64,000 nucleotides of DNA from the NCBI RefSeq assembly GCF_003946865.1, contig NZ_QXTH01000004.1:62001-126000 (forward strand), in the 5' to 3' direction. Position numbers and translations under genes: made by a program. This DNA is from Antribacter gilvus. Lineage in GTDB: Bacteria > Actinomycetota > Actinomycetes > Actinomycetales > Cellulomonadaceae. The notes beneath the pieces were generated by a model, which was not told where the DNA came from, did no database searches, and was given only the letters and a program-made list of their open reading frames with translations. Numbering within the stretch: position 1 is the stretch's first letter; each line of letters begins with the position of its first letter. Below, in pieces: positions 8,602 to 17,165 of the stretch.

Positions 8602-8761
8602 TCGCGACGTGACACCGCAGGTCAGCGCGATGATCCGACAACAGCGGACGGCGAGTCAGGAGTGCGGCGCGCCGCTCCCCGCGGCGACACGCCCACCCCT
8701 CGACACTCCGGCCGCTCGATACGCGCTTCACGAACGACGACGGCGCCCCCGGCCGCGCCGT

Positions 8762-9853
8762 TCACCGTCCGGACGAGTCCGCGTCCTCGTCGGTCAGCTC
8801 CCCCGCCAGGTCGATGCCCAGCACGTCCAGCACCACGTCGATCGGGTTGGCGTAGGTGAGCCCACGGCCGCTGCCCCCACCGGTCTCCGAGCCCGCGAAC
8901 AGCAGGCCGAGCGCCACGCCGTCCTCCCGGTAGACGAGCGCGCCGGAGTCGCCGCCACGCGAGAACGGGCCGCCGTCCAGGCCCTCGATCTCGATCTGGT
9001 CGTCGAAGCTCAGGGCGCCGAGGTCGTCGTAGCCCACGATCACGTCGTCGAGCTCGATCGCGGTGACCCGGCCGCGGGTGAGCGCCGTCGTGCGCCCCAC
9101 CTTGGCCACCACCTCGCCGCCCAGGGCGCGCGCGGTCTTCGTCACGCGGCCCACCGGATAGGTGTAGTCCACCGCGGCGTCGTCCAGGCGTGCCAGCGCC
9201 GCGTCGGTGTACGACACCACCTCGGGGTCGAGGTTCACCACCTCGGCCAGCGCGCCGACCCTGTCCTGCGCGGTATCACCGCCGTCGGCGGGGCCGGGCT
9301 GCAGCACCACGTCGCCCGGGACAGCCTCCGGGGACCCGGCGAGCACGTGGTAGTTCGACAGCGCGTAGAGGTTGGTCGTGGTGGTGCCCGGCCGCCCGGG
9401 CGTGGTCCGGTCGGACCTGCGGGTGACGAACGCGCCGAGGGTCCCTGCCGTCACGTCGACGTGCCCGATCGAGATGCCGGGCCGCAGCGGGCGCACCCGT
9501 CCCGTCTCCCCTGCCGACTGCGAGGTGGGCGCAGGCGGGCGCGGGCCCAGGTCGCTGATGGGCCTGATCCGGCCCGTGCGGCGCACGTCCACGTCCGGAC
9601 CCGCCTCGGCCTCGATCTGCCGCACGATGCTCCGCGCCCGCGGCACCCCCAGCCGGTAGCGCACGGCGATGCCGTAGCCGCCCCCTGGCTGCGCCGCCAG
9701 GCCGATGGCGAGGGTGGGCGCTCGCACCACCTCCGCCGCGGAAGCCCCCTCTGAAGGCGCGTGGTGCGGACGGGCGACCCCGTGCCGCTCCGCGAGCTCC
9801 CGGGCGAAGCCGGCGAGCTGCTCCTTCATCTTCCTGGCCTCGTCGTGTTCCAT
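8762..9853 (-). CDS. trypsin-like serine protease-fold protein
   Basis: A 363-residue chymotrypsin-fold protein without a signal peptide. A roughly 95-residue N-domain (IGLAAQPGGGYGIAVRY ... VDVRRTGRI) precedes the peptidase domain, which carries a complete triad: His169 in SNYHVLAG, Asp217 in YTDAALARL, Ser303 in GGDSGALV. KVGRTTALTRGRV is also typical of this group of bacterial trypsin-like proteins. ATG 9853 is preferred over the 9937 extension; AAGGAT ends six bases upstream. The small protein after it on the same strand resembles its N-domain. Being leaderless-secreted or cytosolic, its target is unknown; the upstream region is rich in palindromes. Confidence 0.8.
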   Translation of the reverse strand: MEHDEARKMKEQLAGFARELAERHGVARPHHAPSEGASAAEVVRAPTLAIGLAAQPGGGYGIAVRYRLGVPRARSIVRQIEAEAGPDVDVRRTGRIRPISDLGPRPPAPTSQSAGETGRVRPLRPGISIGHVDVTAGTLGAFVTRRSDRTTPGRPGTTTTNLYALSNYHVLAGSPEAVPGDVVLQPGPADGGDTAQDRVGALAEVVNLDPEVVSYTDAALARLDDAAVDYTYPVGRVTKTARALGGEVVAKVGRTTALTRGRVTAIELDDVIVGYDDLGALSFDDQIEIEGLDGGPFSRGGDSGALVYREDGVALGLLFAGSETGGGSGRGLTYANPIDVVLDVLGIDLAGELTDEDADSSGR

Positions 9854-9941
9854 ACGACGATCCTTGCCGACCTCACCGACACGGGTCTGCAGGCGCGCGG
9901 GGAGCGACACGCCGTTTCGTAAGGGAAAGTCATCCAAAAAG

Positions 9942-9977
9942 GGGATATCCCGCTGGCCCCTGGACGCGATAGCGTCC
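9942..9977. promoter_or_regulatory. two palindromes in a divergent, A/T-richer promoter region
   Basis: GGGATATCCC (9942-9951) and GGACGC-GATA-GCGTCC (9962-9977) lie close together, followed by CCCAA-AAG-TTGGG near 9985-9997. The region between the protease and the small plus-strand gene is noticeably less GC-rich than its surroundings. These are plausible operator sites for a divergent promoter pair. Confidence 0.35.
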
Positions 9978-10120
9978 GTCGGCTACCCCAAAAGTTGGGC
10001 TGGCGCATGCCGAGAGTACGGCCGGTGTCACAAATCACCCGGTCTTCCCTCTCCACACCACAGAGTCTCCGGTCAGGAGGCTCATTTTCAGGAACGTGAG
10101 CGAGACCAGTGATCGGGACG

Positions 10121-10330
10121 ATGGAAGAGACGCGGAGCACGCGGCTGAGCCGGGCAGACGTGCAGGCCGCCCTGATGTGGGCGATCGAGCACGACCATGT
10201 CGCGCTGCTCGCCCACCGCTCCGTCGCGCACACGTACCCGAGCGAGTTCACCCGCCGCCGTGCCGACGCCGCGCTCGTCCAGCGCTGGCTGGACGCCACA
10301 GGAGGCCGGGGTGCGGCCCCGGCCTCCTGA
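10121..10330 (+). CDS. small conserved-looking protein, unknown
   Basis: A 69-residue soluble protein starting MEETRSTRLSRADVQ. It is largely helical (VQAALMWAIEHDHVALLAHRSV, then RRADAALVQRWLDATGG) and ends convergent with the S9 peptidase gene. GTG 10109 is an alternative start. I recognise no family. It is transcribed divergently from the trypsin-like protease across a palindrome-rich region, so the two could be co-regulated. Confidence 0.5.
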   Translation: MEETRSTRLSRADVQAALMWAIEHDHVALLAHRSVAHTYPSEFTRRRADAALVQRWLDATGGRGAAPAS

Positions 10331-10338
10331 TCGGACGC

Positions 10339-12498
10339 TCAGCCCAGCGTCGTCGGCAGCTTCTGCTTCTCGCCGAGGACGCGCTCGGCCAGGAACGCCA
10401 GCACCACCTGGTACCAGACCTTGGCGTGCTGCGGCGTGAGCACCCAGTGGTTCTCGTCCGGGAAGAACAGGAACCTGTGGACGGTGGAGCCGTCGTCGGC
10501 CGCCGGCAGGCCCGAGGCCGACAGCAGCTCGTACCAGAGCCGCAGGCCTTCGCCCACGGGCACCCGGTAGTCCTTGTCGCCGTGCACCACGAGCATCGGC
10601 GTGCGGATCTCACCCACGAACCGGTGCGGGCTGTTCTCCAGCGCCATCTCGTCGGTCATCTCGCGCGCCCAGTAGAAGGAGGCGTCGGTCGTGGGGCCGA
10701 ACTGGTCCAGCGCCCACAGGGACGCGTGCGTGACGATCGCCGTGAACCGGTCGGTGTGGCCGGCCACCCAGTTGGCCATGTACCCGCCGAACGAGCCACC
10801 CATCGCCGCGGTCCGCGACTCGTCGATCTCCGGGAGCGCCTCCGTGGCGTCGGTGATAGCCATGAGGTCCGTGTACGGCGCCGCACCCCACGCGCCCCAG
10901 CCGCGCTGCACGAACGCCTGCCCGTAGCCGGTGGACAGCGCCGGGTCGGGCAGCAGCACGGCATAGCCCTGGGCCACCATCAGCCAGGGGTTCCAGCGCC
11001 AGGACCAGACGTTCCAGGAGCCGAGCGGGCCGCCGTGGATCCACAGCAGGAGCGGCGCCGGGGCGTCGGCGGACGCGTCCGACGGCAGCGCGAGCCACGC
11101 ACGGACACGCGCGCCGTCGGCCGCCACGGTCTCGACCTCGCGGAGGACCCCCGGCAGCTCCACCGGCGGCACGGGCGACAGCAGCGCCGTGGCCGCCACC
11201 GGCTCACGCTCGCCCGCCGGGCCCGACGCGACGAACGCCCCCAGGTCGACCCGCACCGGCTCGGCCGGCGCGGCGTAGGAGGCGCGGAGCGCGAACAGCG
11301 CCGAACCGTCGGGGGCCACGCGCACGTCGGTGAGCACGGCGTCGTCGGCGGTCACCTTCTCGACGACCACCTCGCCGCCCGCCGGGCCGCCGGCGAAGGT
11401 GAGGAGGAAGACCGGGCCGCGACCGTCGTCGTCGGCCGTCACCACCAGGCCCGAGCCGTCCGGGAGCCAGGCGACGGAGGTGGGCCAGCGGTCCCAGTCG
11501 TCCGCGAGGATGACCGGGTCGCCGCCCGCCGCCGGCACGAGGCCCAGGCGGACCACGGGCGCGTCCTGCGGGGTGGTGATGGTCTCCGTCAGGTACGCGA
11601 CCCAGGCGCCGTCGGGCGAGATCGCGGGGTCGCTCGCGTTGGCGTCCGGGTCGTCGACGAGCGTGCGCCGCTCGGCGGTCGCCGTGTCGATCGCCACGAG
11701 CGTCTCGCGGGTGGCAACCCCCTCGGCCACATCCCAGGACGTGACGAGCGTGGAACCGTCGGCGGACAGGTCCGCATGGTGCTCCAGCAGGTGGCGGCCC
11801 GGCCCGGTCAGGTCCCGCAGCTCGAGGGTGCCCGACGGCGACCGGTCGCCTTCCGCGTCGTCGTCGCCCTCCGGCTTCGGCAGGGGGGCGGAGGGCTGCT
11901 CGGCGAGCAGCGCGAGGTCGGCCACGAACCGGCGCTCCTGGTCCGGGCCGAGGTCGTGGTCCCAGAGCCGGACCGGGTACGAGTCGTGGAGGATCGCGTT
12001 CACCTTGAGGTCCTTGCGGGCCTTGCGGAGCTCCTTCTCGTGCGCCAGATCACGGGCGCTCGGCAGCAGGCTCGACGCGACGCTCACCACGTCGGCCGCC
12101 CGGGCAGCGAGCGGGCCCGAGATGCCGCCCGCCGTGGTCGCCACGACGCGTGCCTCCCCGCCCGCGGCGGGCAGAAGCCACAGCGCGGACTCGGGCTCGC
12201 CCGCGTCCTTCCCGGCGTCCGGGTCGGGGCGGGCGGACGTGAACAGGACGTCGCCGCGGCTCGTGAACACCGCTGACGACTCGCCCTTCGAGGAGCGGGT
12301 CAGGCGACGGGCCGGAGCCTTGCCCTCCGGGTCCACCTCCCACAGCGCCGTGCGGTAGCCGGTGCGCTCGGGGTCGAGCGTCTGGACGGTCGCCACCAGG
12401 CGCTTCCCGTCCGGGCTGAGGGCTAGTCCGGCGAGGCGCGGGATGGCGACATACCGGTCGAGGTCATGGAAGGGAGTCTGCTGCGCTGGTTCGCTCAC
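10339..12498 (-). CDS. S9 family prolyl oligopeptidase / dipeptidyl aminopeptidase
   Basis: A 719-residue serine peptidase of the prolyl oligopeptidase clan that cleaves short peptides. The N-terminal two thirds form a beta-propeller with TolB-like blocks (LSPDGKRLVAT, SADGSTLVTSWD, ISPDGAWVAYL, LPDGSGLVVTADD). The C-terminal alpha/beta hydrolase domain has the nucleophile Ser569 in GGSFGGYMANW, Asp643 in HGDKDYRVP and His684 in PDENHW. There is no signal peptide, so it should act in the cytosol on imported peptides. The long upstream extension of the frame is not homologous; I chose GTG 12498 just before SEPAQQTPFHDLDRY. It is divergent from the CopD-CtaG gene. Confidence 0.92.
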   Translation of the reverse strand: MSEPAQQTPFHDLDRYVAIPRLAGLALSPDGKRLVATVQTLDPERTGYRTALWEVDPEGKAPARRLTRSSKGESSAVFTSRGDVLFTSARPDPDAGKDAGEPESALWLLPAAGGEARVVATTAGGISGPLAARAADVVSVASSLLPSARDLAHEKELRKARKDLKVNAILHDSYPVRLWDHDLGPDQERRFVADLALLAEQPSAPLPKPEGDDDAEGDRSPSGTLELRDLTGPGRHLLEHHADLSADGSTLVTSWDVAEGVATRETLVAIDTATAERRTLVDDPDANASDPAISPDGAWVAYLTETITTPQDAPVVRLGLVPAAGGDPVILADDWDRWPTSVAWLPDGSGLVVTADDDGRGPVFLLTFAGGPAGGEVVVEKVTADDAVLTDVRVAPDGSALFALRASYAAPAEPVRVDLGAFVASGPAGEREPVAATALLSPVPPVELPGVLREVETVAADGARVRAWLALPSDASADAPAPLLLWIHGGPLGSWNVWSWRWNPWLMVAQGYAVLLPDPALSTGYGQAFVQRGWGAWGAAPYTDLMAITDATEALPEIDESRTAAMGGSFGGYMANWVAGHTDRFTAIVTHASLWALDQFGPTTDASFYWAREMTDEMALENSPHRFVGEIRTPMLVVHGDKDYRVPVGEGLRLWYELLSASGLPAADDGSTVHRFLFFPDENHWVLTPQHAKVWYQVVLAFLAERVLGEKQKLPTTLG

Positions 12499-12590
12499 GG
12501 GGTCCGTACTATCACGCCCCCCTCCGCGTGCGGGTACACCTGGCGACGAACGCCACGCCCCGGGCCTGCCGGACGGCCCGTTCCTCCCCC

Positions 12591-12596
12591 TAGGCT
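12591..12596 (+). promoter_or_regulatory. leaderless-type -10 box TAGGCT
   Basis: TAGGCT ends six bases before the GTG at 12603; no Shine-Dalgarno is present. Confidence 0.5.
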
Positions 12597-12602
12597 GGTC
12601 AG

Positions 12603-14645
12603 GTGACCTCGACAGCCGTGCGACAGCCGCAAGAGCCCTCCGGGGAGGGCCGCAAGCCTGCCCCCGGCCGGGGCGCAGGCGGTCCCGCGCGGCCGTGGTG
12701 GCTCGTCGGCGCCGCACCGGCCGGGGTGCTGGTCGCGATCAGCGCGGTCCTGGCCGCCGGGTCGTTCTCCGGCGCGTTCGACGCCCTCTCCTACTTCGCC
12801 GACCCCGGCGCCGTCGTGCGCTGGGGCCTGCCGGTGGCGACGGTGCTCACGGAGCTGTCGCTGGCCGTGACGCTCGGTGCGCTCGTGCTCGCCGCGTTCG
12901 CCGTACCGGCCGGCTCCGCGGTGCAGCGCACCCTCGGCATCGCGGGCGCGGCGTCCGGGGTGTGGGCGTTCGCCGCCGTGGCGCAGCTGGTGCTGCGGTA
13001 CTCATGGTCCACCTACCTCCCGCTGAGCTCGCCTGCGTTCGGGCCCGGCTTCGGCGAGTTCGTCACCACCATCACCCTGGGCCGCACGTACCTCGGCATC
13101 GTGATCGTCGCCGCGCTGACCTCCGCGGCCGCCCTGGCGGTCCGCGGACCCCTGGGTGCGGCCTGGACCGCGGCGCTGGCGCTGGTCGCCGTCGCGATGC
13201 AGGCCAGCACGGGGCACGCGGCCGGCGCGGCCAGCCACGACCTCGCCATCTCCGCCATGTTCCTGCACCTGGCGGGGGCCGCGCTCTGGGTCGGCGGGCT
13301 GGGGGCGATCGCCCTCCTCGGCCTGCGCAACACGGCGACGCCCGCCGTGATCCGGCGCTACTCGGAGATCGCCGGCTGGTGCTTCGCCGCGGTGGGCGTG
13401 TCCGGCCTCGTCAGCGGCTGGATCCGGCTCGGCGACCTCGCGGCGCTCTCCACCGACTATGGGGTGCTCCTCCTGGTGAAGGTGCTGCTCCTGGCCGTGC
13501 TGGGCGGTCTCGGCTGGCTGCACCGCACCTCGGTGGTGCGCCGCCTGCCCGAGACGTCGGGCAGCGTGGTGGGGCTGTTCTGGCGGCTGGCCGCCGTGGA
13601 GCTGGCGGTCATGGGCGCCGTCTCCGGCGTGGCGGTGGCCCTCGGGTCGACGGCGCCGCCCGTGCCCGAGGTGCCCTCCGGCCCGCTCACGCCCGCCGAG
13701 CAGGTCACCGGGCACCCGCTCCCGCCCGAGCCGACGGCCGCCCGCTGGCTCACGGAGTTCCAGTGGGACCTCCTGCCCGCCTTCGGCTGCGCGGCCGGGC
13801 TGCTCGTGTACCTCGCGTGGGTGGTGCGGCTGACCCGGCGCGGCGACCGGTGGCCCCTGGTCCGCACCGTCAGCTGGTGCACCGGGATGATCGTGCTGTT
13901 CTGGGTCACCAACGGCGGTGCCGCCCTCTACGGGCACATCCTGTTCAGCGCCCACATGGTGCAGCACATGATCCTGGCGATGGTGGTGCCGCTGCTCCTC
14001 GTGCTGGCGGCCCCCGTCACGCTGCTGGCCCGTGCCGTCCCGCCGCGCAAGGACGGGTCCCGCGGGCCGCGCGAGTGGGTGCTCGCGCTGGTGCACTCGC
14101 GCTGGGGACGCTTCTTCGCCCACCCGATCGTGGCGGCGGCGAACTTCGCCGGCTCGATGATCGTCTTCTACTACACGCCGGCGTTCGAGTACTCCCTCAC
14201 CACGTACGCCGGGCACCTCGCGATGCTGGCGCACTTCACCCTCGCGGGGTACCTGTTCGCGAACGCTCTCGTCGGCGTGGACCCCGGGCCCTCGCGGCCG
14301 GGCTACCCGATGCGGCTCGTCCTGCTCTTCGCCACGATGGCGTTCCACGCGTTCTTCGGCGTGGCGCTCACCAGCGGCAACGCCCTGCTGGTGCCCGAGT
14401 GGTTCGGGCTGCTGGGGCGGCCGTGGGGGCAGAGCGCCATCGAGGACCAGCAGCGCGGCGGCGCCGTGGCCTGGGGCGTCGGCGAGATTCCCACGCTGCT
14501 GCTGGCGATCGGCGTCGCGATCCAGTGGACCCGGTCCGACACGCGCGACGCGAAGCGGCTCGACCGCGCCGCCGACCGTGACGGCGACGCGGAGCTCGAG
14601 GCGTACAACGCGATGCTGGCGAAGATGGCGGACCGCAAGGACTGA
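12603..14645 (+). CDS. fused CopD copper-resistance / CtaG cytochrome oxidase assembly membrane protein
   Basis: A 680-residue polytopic membrane protein. The first half matches the CopD fold: several helices, GHAAGAASHDLAISAMFLHLAGAALWVGG with conserved His/Trp, and SGLVSGWIRLG. After a Pro-rich loop (about 345-380) the second half is CtaG_caa3-like, with FQWDLLPAFGCAAGLLVYLAWVVR, FSAHMVQHMILAMVVPLLL and the His-rich HLAMLAHFTLAGYLFANAL. CopD imports or handles copper and CtaG-type proteins help insert copper into cytochrome c oxidase, so the fusion likely links copper supply to oxidase assembly. This fusion is common in actinobacteria. It precedes the MoxR operon by 102 bases. Confidence 0.9.
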   Translation: MTSTAVRQPQEPSGEGRKPAPGRGAGGPARPWWLVGAAPAGVLVAISAVLAAGSFSGAFDALSYFADPGAVVRWGLPVATVLTELSLAVTLGALVLAAFAVPAGSAVQRTLGIAGAASGVWAFAAVAQLVLRYSWSTYLPLSSPAFGPGFGEFVTTITLGRTYLGIVIVAALTSAAALAVRGPLGAAWTAALALVAVAMQASTGHAAGAASHDLAISAMFLHLAGAALWVGGLGAIALLGLRNTATPAVIRRYSEIAGWCFAAVGVSGLVSGWIRLGDLAALSTDYGVLLLVKVLLLAVLGGLGWLHRTSVVRRLPETSGSVVGLFWRLAAVELAVMGAVSGVAVALGSTAPPVPEVPSGPLTPAEQVTGHPLPPEPTAARWLTEFQWDLLPAFGCAAGLLVYLAWVVRLTRRGDRWPLVRTVSWCTGMIVLFWVTNGGAALYGHILFSAHMVQHMILAMVVPLLLVLAAPVTLLARAVPPRKDGSRGPREWVLALVHSRWGRFFAHPIVAAANFAGSMIVFYYTPAFEYSLTTYAGHLAMLAHFTLAGYLFANALVGVDPGPSRPGYPMRLVLLFATMAFHAFFGVALTSGNALLVPEWFGLLGRPWGQSAIEDQQRGGAVAWGVGEIPTLLLAIGVAIQWTRSDTRDAKRLDRAADRDGDAELEAYNAMLAKMADRKD

Positions 14646-14747
14646 GGGCACGTCCAGGCGTCGGGGAGGGCTCCCCATCGGCGGGCCCCGGCCCGACGCG
14701 GCATACTGATCCACCGACACGGTCGCAGATCACCAGGGGGTTGCCAC

Positions 14748-15743
14748 GTGCCGGAGCACAACGACATCAGCGCGTCGGACCTCGACCGGGCGGCGGCGAT
14801 CGTCAAGCGGATCCACCAGGTCTTCGACGAGAAGGTCGTCGGCCAGGAGGCCCTCCGCACAGCGCTCGTGAGCTGCCTCCTCGCGGGCGGGCACGTGCTC
14901 CTCGAGTCGGTCCCGGGCCTGGCGAAGACCACCGCCGCCCACACCCTCGCGGCTGCCGTGAGCGGCGAGTTCCGGCGCATCCAGTGCACGCCGGACCTGA
15001 TGCCCAACGACATCGTGGGCACCCAGATCTTCAACTACGCCACCGGCGAGTTCACCACCCAGCTGGGCCCGGTCCACGCCAACCTCGTCCTCCTCGACGA
15101 GATCAACCGCTCCTCCGCGAAGACGCAGAGCGCGATGCTCGAGGCGATGCAGGAGAAGCAGACGTCGATCGGCGGCGTGAACTACAAGCTGCCCGACCCC
15201 TTCATGGTGCTCGCCACGCAGAACCCCATCGAGGAGGAGGGCACCTACGTGCTGCCCGAGGCCCAGATGGACCGCTTCCTCATGAAGGAGGTGATCACGT
15301 ACCCCACTCCCGACCAGGAGCTGGAGATCCTCCGCCGCGTCGCGAACGGCCAGATGGACCGCCCGGTCGCCACCGAGCCCGTCAGCCTGGACGACGTGCG
15401 CTTCCTCCGCCGCCTCGTGGACGACGTGTACGTGGACGACGCGGTGAAGCGCTACGTGGTGGACATCATCAACACGACCCGCCTGTCCGGCCCCCGCCCG
15501 GTGCAGGGCCTCGGCCGGCACGTCCGGGTGGGCGCCTCGCCGCGCGGCGGCATCGCGCTGATGCGGCTCGGCCAGGCGCTGGCGCTGCAGTCGGGCCGAA
15601 GCTTCGTGGTGCCCGACGACGTCCGCGCGGTACGGTACCCGGTGCTGCGCCACCGCCTGGTCCGCACGTTCGACGCCCTCGCCGACAACGTCCCGCCCGA
15701 GCAGCTCGTCGACGCCGTGTTCGACGCCGTCCCGGCGCCCTGA
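14748..15743 (+). CDS. MoxR-family AAA+ ATPase
   Basis: First gene of a six-gene operon. The 331-residue AAA+ ATPase has Walker A in ESVPGLAKTTAAHTL (the GxxGxAKT form usual for MoxR), Walker B LVLLDEINRS, the sensor region VLATQNPIEEEGTYVLPEAQMDRF, and a C-terminal lid with SPRGGIALMRLGQALA. MoxR ATPases act as chaperones that load or activate partner proteins with von Willebrand A domains, four of which-type partners follow here. GTG 14748 is preceded by AGGGGGT at good spacing; a -10-like CATACTGA lies at about 14700. The products together probably form a cell-envelope or stress-related maturation system. Confidence 0.93.
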   Translation: MPEHNDISASDLDRAAAIVKRIHQVFDEKVVGQEALRTALVSCLLAGGHVLLESVPGLAKTTAAHTLAAAVSGEFRRIQCTPDLMPNDIVGTQIFNYATGEFTTQLGPVHANLVLLDEINRSSAKTQSAMLEAMQEKQTSIGGVNYKLPDPFMVLATQNPIEEEGTYVLPEAQMDRFLMKEVITYPTPDQELEILRRVANGQMDRPVATEPVSLDDVRFLRRLVDDVYVDDAVKRYVVDIINTTRLSGPRPVQGLGRHVRVGASPRGGIALMRLGQALALQSGRSFVVPDDVRAVRYPVLRHRLVRTFDALADNVPPEQLVDAVFDAVPAP

Positions 15744-15772
15744 CCGGGCCGACCATCACCGGATCCGGCCAC

Positions 15773-16669
15773 GTGCCCGACGTCTCCCGCCTCTCCCAGG
15801 TCCGCGCCCGGCTCGACCTCCCGGTCGCCCGGCGCGCCACCGGCCTGCTCGAAGGACGGCACCGCTCCATCTACAAGGGGCACGGCCAGGACTTCGACGA
15901 CCTGCACCTGTACAGCCCGGGCGAGGACGTGGGCGACATCGACTGGAAGTCGAGCGCCCGCGCCGGCATCCCGGTGGTGCGGCGGTTCGTCAGCGAGTCG
16001 AACCTCAACCTCGTGCTGATCGTCGACACCGGCCGGAGCATGACGGCCACCGCCCCGAGCGGCGAGCCGAAGCACGAGGTCGCCGCGTTCTGCTGCGCGC
16101 TCGTCGCCTACCTGGCGCGCGACCGCGGCGACCGGGTCGCGCTCGTCGCCGGCGACGCGGAGCGCCTGGAGCAGCTGCCGCCACGGGCCTCGACCCAGGA
16201 CCTGGAGACGCTGCTGCGGCTGCTGAGCCGGATGTGGACCACCGACGACCCGGCGGCCGCGCCCGCCAACGACCTCGCCCGCCTCCTCGACCGCGCGCTG
16301 CACGCCTTCACCCGGCGGTCGCTCATGGTCGTGGTCACGGACGAGGCGCGCCCCGCGCCCGAGCACGAGCCGCTGCTCCGGCGGCTCCGCGTGCGGCACG
16401 AGGTCATGGCGCTGCAGGTCGCGGACCTGTCCCCGGCGGGCACAGCCGCCCCCGTGGCCGACGTCGACGGCACCCTGTTCCTCCCGCCGTTCCTCGCCTC
16501 GCGGCCCGAGATCGCCCGGGCCGCCGCCGACGAGGTGGCCCGTCGCCGGGCCGAGGTCGCCGCCACGTTGCGCCGCCGCCAGGTCGAGAGCACCGTGGTG
16601 GACGGGACGGACGACGTGGTGCACCGTTTCGTCGAGCTCCTGGGGAGGCAGAAGCGTGCCGGGCGATGA
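15773..16669 (+). CDS. DUF58 domain protein
   Basis: A 298-residue DUF58 protein, the constant partner of MoxR ATPases. The signature runs GLLEGRHRSIYKGHGQDFDDLHLYSPGED followed by DIDWKSSAR (about residues 23-65), then a VWA-like domain with DTGRSMTA. No membrane segment is seen, so unlike many DUF58 proteins it is likely soluble. Start GTG 15773 is inferred from domain position; the ribosome site is weak, and translation may be coupled to moxR, whose stop is 30 bases upstream. Its end overlaps the next gene by 14 bases. Confidence 0.88.
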   Translation: MPDVSRLSQVRARLDLPVARRATGLLEGRHRSIYKGHGQDFDDLHLYSPGEDVGDIDWKSSARAGIPVVRRFVSESNLNLVLIVDTGRSMTATAPSGEPKHEVAAFCCALVAYLARDRGDRVALVAGDAERLEQLPPRASTQDLETLLRLLSRMWTTDDPAAAPANDLARLLDRALHAFTRRSLMVVVTDEARPAPEHEPLLRRLRVRHEVMALQVADLSPAGTAAPVADVDGTLFLPPFLASRPEIARAAADEVARRRAEVAATLRRRQVESTVVDGTDDVVHRFVELLGRQKRAGR

Positions 16670-17165
16670 GCTGCTGCCCCCGGTGGGCTACTCGGGCTGG
16701 TGGACGGCCGCCGGCCTGGGCCTGATCCTGCTGTCCCTCGCGCTGGTCGCGGCCGTCATCTGGTTCACGCGCGCGTCCGCGGCGGAGAAGGAGGCCCAGC
16801 GGTTCGCCGTCCCGCCGGCCGCGGGCGGGCGCCACCACCTGGACCCCCATGCCGGGATCCGGGACAAGTACACCCGGACCCTGTCCGAGCTCCGGCAGCG
16901 CTACGAGTCGGGCGAGCTGGACCGCCGCGCCGTGCACCACGCGCTGGCACGCGAGATGCGCGCCTTCGCTGCCGAGCGGCTGGACCGCGACGTCTCGACG
17001 CTCACGCTCGCCCAGATCGCCGAGCTGGACGGCGCCAAGAAGCTCACGGACCTGATCTCCCGCTACTACCGGCCGGAGTTCGCGGAGGACGACGACCCGA
17101 GCGTGCGCCGCATGAAGGTGGACACGTCGTTCGACCGCGCGCAGGAGGTGGTCCGGGAATGGTGA
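16656..17165 (+). CDS. DUF4381-like single-pass membrane protein of the MoxR operon
   Basis: A 169-residue protein with one N-terminal membrane helix (about 16-38) after a short extracellular tail PPVGYSGWW, then a basic-acidic cytosolic helical domain. The position between DUF58 and the VWA genes and the topology match DUF4381-type proteins of Bat (Bacteroides aerotolerance-like) operons. GTG 16656 follows GGGAGG and lies inside the end of the DUF58 gene. Its TGA overlaps the ATG of the next gene, so translation is coupled. Confidence 0.75.
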   Translation: MPGDELLPPVGYSGWWTAAGLGLILLSLALVAAVIWFTRASAAEKEAQRFAVPPAAGGRHHLDPHAGIRDKYTRTLSELRQRYESGELDRRAVHHALAREMRAFAAERLDRDVSTLTLAQIAELDGAKKLTDLISRYYRPEFAEDDDPSVRRMKVDTSFDRAQEVVREW

